Positions 54,089-63,611 of a stretch of 64,000 nt of DNA are shown one piece after another. The position numbers were made by a program, and so were the translations under genes. Every line of letters starts with the position of its first letter. Positions within the stretch are counted from its first letter, which is position 1. A model generated the notes under the pieces. The model made no database searches and was not told the DNA's origin. It saw only the letters and a list, made by a program, of their open reading frames with translations. This stretch comes from Bog-473 sp963706555 (GTDB lineage Bacteria > Actinomycetota > Acidimicrobiia > Acidimicrobiales > RAAP-2), in the NCBI GenBank assembly GCA_963706555.1, contig OY970164.1, positions 4,464,001 through 4,528,000 on the forward strand. Reading direction: 5' to 3'.

Positions 54089-55491
54089 CTACGCCCCGGT
54101 TCCCAGTTCGCAGAAGCGGCGGTACCGCGATGCGGTCGCCCGCACCCAGGTCGGGTCCGGCTCAATCCGCCGCCCGATCGTGCCCCACCGAGCGGCATCG
54201 GTGAGCGAGGTCTCCAAACCGGCCGCCAGGCGGGCCAGGTACGCCGCGCCACGGGCCGCACCGTCGGGCACCGACACGGTTTCGACGGGGAGGTTCGTGG
54301 CATCGGCCACGGCCGCCATCCACGCCGTGACCCTGGAGCCTCCTCCGCTCGCGACGACCCGCCGCGTCGGGGCCCCCGACCCGTCGATGATGCGCTTGAT
54401 CACGAACCCGCTGGCCTCGAAGGCCGCACGCTCGAGGCCCGCGGCCCCCGTGGCGATGTCCATCCCGTAGAGATTCGAGCGCAACGTGTGATCGTTGAAC
54501 GGCGTGCGTTCCCCCCGCACGTAGGGCAACCAGACAGGCACCCGATCGGGCGACCCGAGACGGGGCTCCAGCGCCTCGCGGGCTGGTCCGGGACGCGGGG
54601 CGTCGCGGAGCAGCGTGCGGGCCCAGTCCACGAACAGGGCGCCGGCGTTGCTCGGCCCACCGATCAGGAACCGGTCCGGCGTCGTGTGCGGATAGCTGAT
54701 GAGACCGGGCACTTGTAACCACTCGTCGGTGACCACCCAGGCGATCAGGGTGGCCCCGAAGATGACATGCACGTCGCCGGGCTCCGTGGCGCCCCCGACG
54801 ATCTGGTCGCACATCGCGTCGATCGACCCGCCGGTGAAGACCGTGTCGGTGCCGGGCAAGGTGCCCCCGGCCGTCGCCATCGGGACCACCGTGGGCAGCT
54901 GCGACGGGGCGACGCCGATGGCGTCAAGAATCTCGCTGTTCCATTTCCCGCCGACATGGAGGTCTCCCATGGAGGCCGTGACCCCGGTGTCGATCGCCGG
55001 AACACCGGCCAGGGCGTAGGTGGCGACTGCCTGGCACGGCCAGTAACCCCTGGCGTCGGGCGCGAGTGCGTGGGCCCAGCGAATGAATCCCTCCGCATCG
55101 GGCATCCCCGCGGGGGCCATCTCGTCGCCCGCTTCGGCCGGCGCGGCCGGCGGGCGTCCCTCGAAGTCCCCGTAGAGCAGTCCGGGCAGGGTCGGCACCC
55201 CGCGTCGATTGACGGCGGTGAGCGACGGCACCATGGAGGTCACCGCCACTCCTGCAATCTCACCGTTCCCGGCAGCCGCCAACTCCGCCGACAAGTCGGC
55301 AAAGGCCTTGTGCGGGCCGCGCGCCAGGCCCGGCGCGCATCGTGGCGGAGCTGATCCGCTTCAGAGGCCAGGATCCGATGCGCCACCCTGCTGCGGGCGA
55401 CGACCTCCCCGTTCTCGTCGACAGCCAAGGCCTTTACCGCCGTCGTGCCGATATCAACGCCCACCGTTAGTGACCCGCGCGGGTTGCTCAC
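54089..55491 (-). CDS. FGGY-family carbohydrate kinase, frameshifted
   Basis: The N-terminal nucleotide-fold piece (LTVGVDIGTTAVKALAVDENGEVVARSRVAH) and the main body (GVAVTSMVPSLTAVNRRGVPTLPGLLYGD, GTDTVFTGGSIDAMCDQIVGG, VVASGGGSRVTAWMAAVADATNLPVETV) lie in different frames. Adding one base at about 55312-55325 joins them (AWR-GPHKAFADLSAELAAAG) into a 467-aa kinase. FGGY enzymes phosphorylate sugars such as xylulose, gluconate or erythritol; the substrate is not clear. It is divergent from a hydroxyacid dehydrogenase gene with 70 bases between them, suggesting a common sugar pathway. Confidence 0.85.
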
Positions 55492-55561
55492 CAGTCCAAG
55501 ATCCGTGTCATGATGCCGCCATTATGGACGAAAGTCCGCACACCGAGAGGAGTCCGAGGAA

Positions 55562-56545
55562 ATGAGTTCTGCGCGGCCGAAAGCCCTTGTCACCGCTGCC
55601 GTGAGCGGACCGGGGCTGGATCTGCTCCACGAGTTGGCCGATCTGGTGCTCGATTCATGGCTCGACCTCCCACAACTTCGCATCTACAACGCACAGCAAT
55701 TGGCCGAGCGGGTGGCGGCCGAGGGCGCCAACCTGGTGGTGGTCGAAGGTGACTCGTGCGGCGCGGAGTTGTACGAGCAGCCGATCATCGCCGTCGCCAG
55801 TTGCCGTGGGGACCCGACCAATGTCGATGTCGCCGCTGCGACCGCGGCCGGTGTGCCGGTCCTGCGCGCCCCGGGCCGCAATGCCGACGCCGTGGCGGAA
55901 CTGGCCGTGGCGCTTCTCTTCGCCGCGACGAGGGGCCTGGTCCCGGCCGACAAGGACGTACGGGCCGGCGAGATCTATCGGGACGGGAAGATCCCCTACC
56001 AGCGCTACCGGGCCTGGGAGCTCGCCGGCAGGACGGCGGGCCTGGTCGGTTTGGGCGCAGTGGGCCGGGCCACACGCTGGCGCCTGCGCGGGCTGGGGAT
56101 GGACGTCCTGGCCTACGACCCCTATGCCGCCGATGCCACGAACTCGCTCGATGAGCTCTTCGAGCGCTGCGACGTGATCTCCGTCCACGCGCCTGTGACC
56201 GCAGAGACGACGGGCATGATCGGCAAGGACGAGTTCGCCAAAATGCGCGATGGCGTCGTCTACCTGAACACGGCGCGGGCGAAGATCCACGACACCGACG
56301 CGTTGGTCGCAGCGCTCCAGTCGGGCAAGGTCGGGTGCGCCGGGCTGGATCACTTCGAGGGCGAGCACCTGCCGACGGATCACCCGCTGACACAGCTGAG
56401 CAACGTGGTCCTGACGCCGCACATCGGTGGAGCGACCTACAACACCGAAGCCAACCACACCGCCACTATCGCCGAAGACCTGTGCCGGCTGTTGGCGGGG
56501 GCGCGGCCGCTGCACATCGTCAATCCTGAAGTCCTTCCCTCGTGA
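55562..56545 (+). CDS. D-isomer 2-hydroxyacid dehydrogenase family protein
   Basis: The Rossmann motif is AGLVGLGAVGRATRWRLRGLGMDVLAYDP, with catalytic Arg in LNTARAKIHDTDAL, Glu in LDHFEGEHLP and His in LTPHIGGATYNTEA. These match NAD-dependent D-2-hydroxyacid (phosphoglycerate-type) dehydrogenases. It is 327 aa. A GAGGAG lies upstream of the ATG, and a GGAC-GAAA-GTCC hairpin is present at 55526-55537. Paired with a divergent FGGY kinase, it may handle a sugar acid. Confidence 0.88.
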   Translation: MSSARPKALVTAAVSGPGLDLLHELADLVLDSWLDLPQLRIYNAQQLAERVAAEGANLVVVEGDSCGAELYEQPIIAVASCRGDPTNVDVAAATAAGVPVLRAPGRNADAVAELAVALLFAATRGLVPADKDVRAGEIYRDGKIPYQRYRAWELAGRTAGLVGLGAVGRATRWRLRGLGMDVLAYDPYAADATNSLDELFERCDVISVHAPVTAETTGMIGKDEFAKMRDGVVYLNTARAKIHDTDALVAALQSGKVGCAGLDHFEGEHLPTDHPLTQLSNVVLTPHIGGATYNTEANHTATIAEDLCRLLAGARPLHIVNPEVLPS

Positions 56546-56546
56546 G

Positions 56547-57275
56547 GTGACGGCGAGCCAGCCCACGATCATCGCCGACAGCATCGGCTTCCAATCCGAA
56601 GGGCCCGATCCCGGGAACATCCGTCCGGGTGCTTCGTACGAACTGGCGGCTGAGTTGGCGCATGCCGGGGAGCATCCCCGGGTCTGCACGATTGCCACCG
56701 CGGTCGGCGATGACTCGACGCGCCTCGCTGCGGTCCACAACGCGTTCTCCAAACTGGGCATGGTGAGCTCGCATCTCACACTTTTTCCGATGCCCAACGT
56801 GCCCGACATGCGAGCCCACCTTCTGGCCCAGGACGTGATCTGGGTCTCGGGCGGGAGCACCGCCAATCTCCTGGCGCTGTGGCGCCTGCACGGGCTCGAT
56901 GTCATCCTCCGGGAGTGCTGGGAGTCGGGGGTCGTCCTCAAGGGCGTCTCGGCCGGATCGTTGTGTTGGCATGTCGGGGGAACGACCGACTCGTTCGGCC
57001 CCGAGCTGCGCGTCATCACCAACGGTCTGGGGTTCTTGCCCTACAGCAATAGCCCCCACCATGACGCCGAAGCGCAGAGGCGTCCTTTGATCCATCGTCT
57101 CATTGCCGAGGGCACCCTTCCCGACGGGTACGCGACCGAGAACGGCACCGGGCTTGTCTTCTTCGGCACCGAGCTCCACGAGGCCTTCACCGAAATCGAA
57201 GGGAAGACGGCATACACCCTGCGCAAGAGCGGGAGCACGGTCCACGAGACCGCCTTGCCCACGCGGTTGCTGTAG
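56547..57275 (+). CDS. S51-type (peptidase E-like) protein
   Basis: The nucleophile elbow VLKGVSAGSLCWHVGG and upstream ISVSGGSTANLLALWRLHGLD-like sequence (VIWVSGGSTANLL) match dipeptidase E and cyanophycinase relatives. A later SNSPHHDAEAQRRPLIHRLI holds likely His residues. It is 242 aa from a GTG two bases after the dehydrogenase stop. Aspartyl dipeptidase activity is possible; its role next to sugar genes is unclear. Confidence 0.85.
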   Translation: MTASQPTIIADSIGFQSEGPDPGNIRPGASYELAAELAHAGEHPRVCTIATAVGDDSTRLAAVHNAFSKLGMVSSHLTLFPMPNVPDMRAHLLAQDVIWVSGGSTANLLALWRLHGLDVILRECWESGVVLKGVSAGSLCWHVGGTTDSFGPELRVITNGLGFLPYSNSPHHDAEAQRRPLIHRLIAEGTLPDGYATENGTGLVFFGTELHEAFTEIEGKTAYTLRKSGSTVHETALPTRLL

Positions 57276-57360
57276 ACGGGGCTGCAGGGAGCGGCCGCCC
57301 GCGCCCCACGCCTGCTCCCTCTCCCGACGTCCCACGCCCCCCTCGGCTCTCCTGTGATTA

Positions 57361-58598
57361 GTGTCGGCGGTGGTGCAACACCTCGAAGCCGAAGCCCCCA
57401 CGCCCGCAGCCGAGCCCACCATGCTGCCGGACCCCAGCCCCCGCGCGGTCACCGTGCCCATCATTTCGGTGGACGACCATCTCATTGAGCCGCCTGATCT
57501 GTTCATCGGCCGTCTCCCGGCGGCCCTCCAGGAGGGCGCCCCCCGCATCGTCGAAGACGACGCAGGCAACCAGTCGTGGCTCTTCGAGGGACGTCACTAC
57601 CCGAACATCGGGCTCAATGCGGTGGTCGGCCGTCACGCGAGGAATGGAGCATGGAGCCGGCCCGGTTCGACCAGATGCGCCCGGGTTGCTACGACATCGA
57701 CGAGCGGATCGCCGACATGGATCGCGCCGGCATCTGGGGCTCGCTCTGCTTCCCCTCGCTGGTCTCGGGCTTCTGCGGCGCTGTCTATTCCCGGGCCGAG
57801 GATAACGAATTGGGCTTGGCCTGCCTGCGGGCCTTCAACGACTGGCACCACGAAGCCTGGGCGGCTCCCTATCCCGCTCGCATCATTCCGCTTCAGCTCC
57901 CTTACCTGGCAGATGTCGCCGTCGCCGTCGGCGAAATCGAAAGGAATGCCAGCCGAGGCTTCAGGGCGGTGAGCTTTCCCGAGTTCCCGGCCCAACTTGG
58001 ATTCCCCTCCATCTTCAGCGACCACTGGGACCCGCTGTTTGCCGCATGCGAGGAGACGGGCACGGTCGTCTGCCTCCATACGGGGTCCTCATCGTGGGCA
58101 CCGATCGCCTCGCCGAGTCCCCCCTTCGAGCTCCTGCCCACGCTGTTCCCGGTCAACGCATTGGTGGCCGCCGGGGAGTGGCTGTGGTCGGGCGTACCCT
58201 TGCGGTTCCCCCGACTTTCCATCGCCATGTCCGAGGGCGGGATCGGATGGGTGCCGATGCTCATGGACCGGGTCGACTACGTGCTCAGTCACTCGGCCTC
58301 GGGCAGCGAGAGCACGGCCTGGCCGTCACCCATGCGGCCGAGCGAGGTCCTTTCGAGGAACTTCTGGTTCTGTTCCATCGACGACCCGTCGATGGTGCCC
58401 ATGCGCCATGTGATCGGCATCGACCACATCATGGTGGAGAGCGATTATCCCCACGCCGACTCTTCGTGGCCTGACACACAGGGGGTGATGATGACGACAT
58501 GGGGCGAACTTCCCGACAACGAGCTCCGTGCGATCGCGGCCGGGAACGCGGCGAAGCTGTTCGGTCACCCCATGCCAGAGAGCGACGACTGGCGGTAG
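57361..58598 (+). CDS. amidohydrolase (COG2159, ACMSD-like), frameshifted
   Basis: Metal ligands appear in ISVDDHLIEPPDLF near the start, in VVCLHTGSSSWAP, and in IMVESDYPHADSSWPDTQ near the end. The middle (REEWSMEPARFDQMRPGCYDIDERIADMDRAGIW) is in another frame; one added base at about 57629-57640 joins the two into 412 aa. This family decarboxylates or hydrolyses aromatic and heterocyclic acids and is often next to LLM oxidoreductases, as here. A first reading from a GTG at 57361 is used; a later ATG is possible. Confidence 0.85.
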
Positions 58599-58624
58599 GC
58601 AGCCGGCGGCGACGCCGAGCCACG

Positions 58625-58665
58625 GACGCTCACCTACTGACGCTCACATACTGACGCTCACCTAC
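58625..58665. repeat. 14-bp tandem repeat, three copies
   Basis: GACGCTCACCTACT is repeated three times (one mismatch in copy two) just after the amidohydrolase stop, in the 83-bp gap before the convergent LLM gene. Confidence 0.9.
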
Positions 58666-58681
58666 AGCCGGTTGCGGCCGG

Positions 58682-59719
58682 TTACAACCAGCTACGGAGC
58701 TTCTCGATCATCGCCACGGGATCGCCGCCGACCGGGGTGACGTTGAGGTGGGTCACGCCGGCCTCGGCGAAGGCGGCCAGTCGTTCCTTGATGTAGCCCT
58801 CAGGCCCGCAGAGGGACATCGCCTCGAGGAGATCGGCCGGCACCTTCGCCGCAGCCTCGTCCTTGTGGCCCGAGAGGTAGAGATCCTGAATTTCGGCTGC
58901 CTCTTTCTCGTAGCCGTAGCGTGCCGCCAGCGCGTTGTAGAAGTTCTTCCCCTTGGCACCCATGCCCCCGATGTACAGCGCCGCCCCCGCCCGACCCATC
59001 TCACGGACCGACGCCACTTCGGATTCCTCACCGATTGCCAACGTGCCGCCCGCCGCAATCTGGAGCGGCCCCAATGCCGGGTCGCGCCGTGACGCCCCGG
59101 CGGCCAGGGAAGCCCCGAACACGTCCGCCGCCTTCTCGGGCACGAAGAACATCGGAAGCCAGCCGTCCGCAACCTCAGCCGCCATGGCGACGTTCCTTTC
59201 CCCGAGCGCGGCCACCCAGATCGGGATGTGCGACCGCTCCGGATGGCCGATGATCTTCAGGGCCTTGCCCAGACCCGTCCCCTGACCCTGCGGCAAGGGG
59301 ATGTGGTACGCCGGTCCCTCGTGCTCCAGTGGCGCCTCCCACGCCCACACCGCGCGACAGATCTCGATGATCTCGCGCGTGCGCGCCAATGGGCGGTCGT
59401 AGGGCACGCCGTGGAAGCCCTCGATCACCTGCGGTCCGGAGGCGCCGAGGCCGAGCGCACAACGTCCATTCGACAGTGCGTCGATCCCGGCCGCCGTCAT
59501 GGCGATCAGCGTCGGGGTACGCGTGAAGATGGGCAGGATCGCCGCGCCGATCTCCACCTTTTCGGTGCGCGCCGCCAGGTAGCCCATCATGCTCGGTGCG
59601 TCAAAGCCGTACGCCTCGGCCACCCACACCGTGTCAAGCCCGACCTTCTCCAATGCAGCGGTCTGGCGAGCCGACTCCGCAAAGCCCCCGGCATAGCTCA
59701 ACGGCATGGACAGCTTCAT
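58682..59719 (-). CDS. LLM-class F420-dependent oxidoreductase
   Basis: A luciferase-like TIM barrel: FAESARQTAALEKVGLDTVWVAEAYGFDAPSMMGYLAARTEKVEIGAAILP, then ALGLGASGPQVIEGFHGVPY and IGHPERSHIPIWVAALGERNVAMAAEVADGWLP. The pattern is that of actinobacterial F420-dependent members (TIGR03559-like). It is 345 aa. F420 use is inferred from the family. Neighbours (amidohydrolase and GMC oxidoreductase) point to a catabolic cluster. Confidence 0.9.
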   Translation of the reverse strand: MKLSMPLSYAGGFAESARQTAALEKVGLDTVWVAEAYGFDAPSMMGYLAARTEKVEIGAAILPIFTRTPTLIAMTAAGIDALSNGRCALGLGASGPQVIEGFHGVPYDRPLARTREIIEICRAVWAWEAPLEHEGPAYHIPLPQGQGTGLGKALKIIGHPERSHIPIWVAALGERNVAMAAEVADGWLPMFFVPEKAADVFGASLAAGASRRDPALGPLQIAAGGTLAIGEESEVASVREMGRAGAALYIGGMGAKGKNFYNALAARYGYEKEAAEIQDLYLSGHKDEAAAKVPADLLEAMSLCGPEGYIKERLAAFAEAGVTHLNVTPVGGDPVAMIEKLRSWL

Positions 59720-59835
59720 GGTGTGGTCCCTTCACTCATCGCACTCGTCGCAGTCGCACCAGTCGCACCAGTCGCGCTCACCGCAGCACGACTGGCACGG
59801 ACTGTAGCCACCTCGCCACAGGGGTGGCAGCACGC

Positions 59836-61500
59836 TCAGCCGGGGGTCGTCCCGGCCAGATGATGGGCGGCGCGGGCCGCAAGGGCGACAAGGGTCAGGG
59901 TGGGCCCGTAGCCGCTCGACGTGGGGAACACCGACGAATCGGCGAGCACGAGGTTGTCCACCGTGTGCACCCTGCCCCAGCGGTCGACGACCGAGGTGGC
60001 GTGATCGTCGCCCATGCGCGCCGTGCCGATCACGTGACGGCTCTCGGGGATGTACGACATCCGACCGCCGAATTCGGGCACACCCGGTGACGACGTGTGG
60101 ATGGTCCAATCCGCTCCCATCTCCTTCAGCACGGACTCGAGGATCTTTCCGTAGTGCAGCGATGCGGCCAGTTCGTGCCGACCCGGCTTGTAGGTGATCC
60201 GGGCCACTGGAAAGCCCCGGGCGTCACGAATTGACGGGCTCAGGTCGACCGTGTTGGTCGGGTACGGCAGATCTTCACCCTGCATGATGAACACCCACAT
60301 CTGCTCGCTCATGTTGGCGTCCCGCATGGCCCGGGCGTGACCACTGCCCCACGGCACATGACGCGCGCCCCCGATCGGGAACCCACCACCCGCATGCTCG
60401 GTCAGCCCACCGCGGATCCACGGGAGGTCCGCCTCGGCCGCCGCAGCACGTGAACGGTCGTCCTGCACCATGTGGTCGTCATGGACGTGGGTCACCGAGC
60501 GCCCCTTGTGCGGGTGGAGACGGAGGTCGTTGAAGTGCCCGACCTCGATGGTCTGGAAGTGGACCATGAGGTGACGACCGAGGTCCGGGTGCTCGAGTCC
60601 CGATTGGAGCAGGAGCCGGGGGGTCTCGATCGCACCACCGGCGACGATGACGACCTTGGCCTCCATCGAACGCTCGACACCGTCGGGCCCGATGAAATCG
60701 ACACCGGTGGCCCGCCGCCCTTCTATCTTGATGCGTGCGACATACGTCTCTGCCATCAGTTCGGCCCGGCCGGTGGCCATGGTCTTGGTCAAGAGGGCCA
60801 CCGGGTCGCCCTTGGCGTGGATGGGACAGCCGAAGAAGGCGCAGAAGCCGCAGTTGTTACAGGCGGGACGGCCGTCGTAGGCGATGCTGTTGGCTGCGGT
60901 CGGGGCCTCGTAGGGATGCAGGCCGACCCGCTCTGCCGCAGCCGACGAGAGCACAGCGCCGTACATGGGGGCGCCCGGCGGCATCGGGTACGGGCCCGAG
61001 CGCCACGCCGCAAACGGGTTCGCCCCGGCCCGGCCCGAGACACCGATCGCCTTCTCGACCTCGGTGTAGAAGGGCTCGAGTTCGTCGTAGGTCAACGGCC
61101 AATCCGCCACGTGGGCGTCGACCTGCGGGCCGTAAGTGGACAGCAGCGCGAAGTCCTCTTCCCGGAAGCGGGGCACCTTTCCGTCGGCGTGGGTCCCACC
61201 CCCACCCACCGTGGTCGGAATGGAGTTCACCTCGCCGACATGGGTGTGCTCACCCTCCTCCATCGACCGACGGAATGCCCGTGGCTCAATGAGCGGATCA
61301 GGGCCCAGGAAGTACCGCACCATGAACTTGAGCTCGTCGTTGGAGTAGTCCGACGCGGGCTTGGTCAGGTCGTCGGCATCGAGCAGGTGGTTTCGTCCCT
61401 TTTCCATGATCACCACCGACCACCCGGCGCGCGTGAGAACCTCGGCCGCCGTTGATCCCCCCGGCCCCGAACCGATGATGATGGCGTCGGTCATCGTCAT
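59836..61500 (-). CDS. GMC oxidoreductase (gluconate-2-dehydrogenase large subunit type)
   Basis: The FAD motif AIIIGSGPGGSTAAEVLTRAGWSVVIMEKG opens the protein, VVIVAGGAIETPRLLLQSG and HVIGTARMGDDHATSVVDRWGRVHTVDNLVLADSSVFPT are GMC motifs. A Cys cluster CNNCGFCAFFGCPIHAKG (CxxCxxCxxxxC) could hold an iron-sulfur centre as in sugar dehydrogenases. It is 554 aa. The ATG overlaps the stop of the small-subunit gene. No signal peptide is seen. Confidence 0.9.
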   Translation of the reverse strand: MTMTDAIIIGSGPGGSTAAEVLTRAGWSVVIMEKGRNHLLDADDLTKPASDYSNDELKFMVRYFLGPDPLIEPRAFRRSMEEGEHTHVGEVNSIPTTVGGGGTHADGKVPRFREEDFALLSTYGPQVDAHVADWPLTYDELEPFYTEVEKAIGVSGRAGANPFAAWRSGPYPMPPGAPMYGAVLSSAAAERVGLHPYEAPTAANSIAYDGRPACNNCGFCAFFGCPIHAKGDPVALLTKTMATGRAELMAETYVARIKIEGRRATGVDFIGPDGVERSMEAKVVIVAGGAIETPRLLLQSGLEHPDLGRHLMVHFQTIEVGHFNDLRLHPHKGRSVTHVHDDHMVQDDRSRAAAAEADLPWIRGGLTEHAGGGFPIGGARHVPWGSGHARAMRDANMSEQMWVFIMQGEDLPYPTNTVDLSPSIRDARGFPVARITYKPGRHELAASLHYGKILESVLKEMGADWTIHTSSPGVPEFGGRMSYIPESRHVIGTARMGDDHATSVVDRWGRVHTVDNLVLADSSVFPTSSGYGPTLTLVALAARAAHHLAGTTPG

Positions 61501-62060
61501 GGCCCCGACACGTCCTGGTCGCTGTAGCCGCGTGGCTGCACGTCGCCGTCCCTTCCGATGTAGGCCCAGCCGACACCATTGCGATTCCCGCCATACTCGG
61601 GGGCGCCGTACATCCCCTCGCAGCAGTGGCCGTACAAAAGCTCGCAGAACGCCTCGTCGGCCCGCAACCGTCGCCGTTGCTCGTCCCCGTCAACCGCCGC
61701 GAAGTCCTCGCCCAGAGCGGCCAACCCCTCGCGGTACTGCTCCTGGAGCCCGACGACCGGACCGTTGAATTCGCGTTCGGGGAGGCCACGTGATCCCTCG
61801 ATGCGCATGCGCCAGGCCAACTCGTCCAACGCACTCAGGCGATGGAAATTCGCGAACCCAGCTTCGCCGCCCATGCGGCCTGACGTCGGGCCTCCCGCCC
61901 AGATCCGCGGTGGATCGAACGTGAACGCGCCCAGCAGGATGTCGATGTAGTCCGCGACCCCCGCCTCCTCGGCGCCCGGTGCCCCGTCCTCGGAGGGCAG
62001 CATCTGCGCGCACGCAGCGCGGAGGACGAGGTACTCGTGGTCGCTCAACCAGGCGGGCAT
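61497..62060 (-). CDS. gluconate 2-dehydrogenase subunit 3 family protein
   Basis: This 187-aa protein has the small-subunit pattern: LSDHEYLVLRAACAQMLPSEDGAPGAEEAGVADYIDILLG, then FCELLYGHCCEGMYGAPEYGGNRNGVGWAYIG. The last segment (YGAPEYGGNRNGVGW) is a hallmark of the family. It normally guides export or maturation of the GMC subunit. It lacks a Tat signal here. The stop overlaps the GMC start, so the two subunits are coupled. Confidence 0.88.
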   Translation of the reverse strand: MPAWLSDHEYLVLRAACAQMLPSEDGAPGAEEAGVADYIDILLGAFTFDPPRIWAGGPTSGRMGGEAGFANFHRLSALDELAWRMRIEGSRGLPEREFNGPVVGLQEQYREGLAALGEDFAAVDGDEQRRRLRADEAFCELLYGHCCEGMYGAPEYGGNRNGVGWAYIGRDGDVQPRGYSDQDVSGP

Positions 62061-62119
62061 CCGGGCAACGGTAGCGTGCCCCGTCTCAGGATGCTGACGC
62101 TGATGTCAGATCAGGAGGA

Positions 62120-63611
62120 TCAGGTGATGCGGCCGTAGTACTCGGCATCGCCGAAGGTGAAGACGCCACCGTCGGCCGCCACCAGCCAGTAGCCCCCGGT
62201 GGCGAGGTCGGCTGCCATGCCGACGACGGGTGCCGCCAGCGCATGACCGCCCATGGAACCGGCGAAGCTCGCCTGCCCGAAGTCGAACACGCCTCCGTCC
62301 GCGGCCTCGAACCGGTAACCCTGGCCGTTGGGGAGCGCTTCCATCCCGACGATGGGCTGGACGAGGCGGATGGCGCCGGTGCTCCCGAAGAAGGGAGCGT
62401 TGAAGCTGAAGATGCCACCGTCGGCTGCCACCAGCCAGTACCCGCCGGTCACGCTGTCGGTCGCCATCCCCACGACGGGCTGATTGAGCGTGACGGCACC
62501 CATGCTGCCGTGGAACGTGGCATCACCGAAGCTGAAGATGCCACCGTCGGCCGCCACCAGCCAGTACCCCTGGCCATCGGGGGTCGCCGCCATCCCGACG
62601 ATTGGTGCGACGAGACGGAGTGCGCCCGTGCTGCCGTAGAAGGACGCGTCGCCGAAGCTGAAGATGCCACCGTCGGCGGCCACCAGCCAGTACCCCTTGC
62701 CGTCCGACGTGGCGGTGATCCCCACGATGGGAGAGTTGAGCGACGCGCTCTCGATCGACCCGTGATCGGCGGCCGCCCCGAAGGCCTCGACGTCCCCGTT
62801 CGACGCAGCCTCCCAGTAGCCGAGGCCGTTTTTCAGCGTGGCGATGCCAACGACGTGGGGCGGTACCATCACCGTGTTGACGACCTGATTCCACGTGAGC
62901 GTGATGCCGGCAGGCGGAGGCCCGCATGTACCTACCAACTCGGCGGCAAGTGACCCGCCTGGGGCGCCCGTCGCTGAGAATGCGACGCCCATGGAGAGGG
63001 TGGGCGCACCCGAGCCACACGAATTGAACTGGTGCAGAATGATGTCGCGGTGCCCCCAGCAGCCTGCGGCCGACCGGGAGGAGCAGTCCGAATTCGTCGT
63101 GTCGCCGTGCACGCCGCCCCACCCGTCGGAGTACATCCAGTAGAAGTCCGCCTCGAGCGCCGACGCCAGTCCTCCGGCCCAGATCGATCCACCCCACGTC
63201 ATCTGACTTCCGCCGCCGAGCGAAGAGGGGAAGCTGGGATCACTACCGGCGTCCGCTCCCTGTTGCGCCGCGGCGTCGAGTTGCGATGTCATGTAGCTGA
63301 CGGCCGGCAGCCCCCGGTCGATCCTCTCGTCATTGATGACGATGAACGCCTGCTCGGTCACGGGGAGGCTGGACAAGCTCGCCTCTGAAAGGTTCAGAGG
63401 GCCCACGCCTTCCTGGGCCCGGGCCGCATCGATCGCGGTGAGGAAGTCAGAGCTACTCGAGCGCGATGTTGTTGGGTGGGTTGTTCGGCGGGAGGAGGCC
63501 CGCCGCCCCGGCCGGCGGAGAAGCGCCGAGAAGGGCGGCGCACGCGATCGCGGCAACCGCCAGGCCACCCACAACGGGTGGCAGTGACCGCCGATCTCGG
63601 GTGCGTCCCAT
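62120..63611 (-). CDS. secreted CAP-like protein with six GYWLVA repeats, frameshifted
   Basis: The signal peptide (SLPPVVGGLAVAAIACAALLGASPPAGAA) is encoded from the ATG at 63611 in one frame, and the rest in another; removing one base at about 63455-63466 gives 496 aa. A CAP/SCP-like domain (FLTAIDAARAQEGVGPLNL, AFIVINDERIDRGLP, AAAQQGADAGSDP, WMYSDGWGG, CWGHRDIILHQF) precedes six roughly 42-residue repeats (GYWLVAADGGIFSFGDA...). CAP domains in bacteria are of varied function. This is the third protein with the repeat in the window. Confidence 0.8.
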
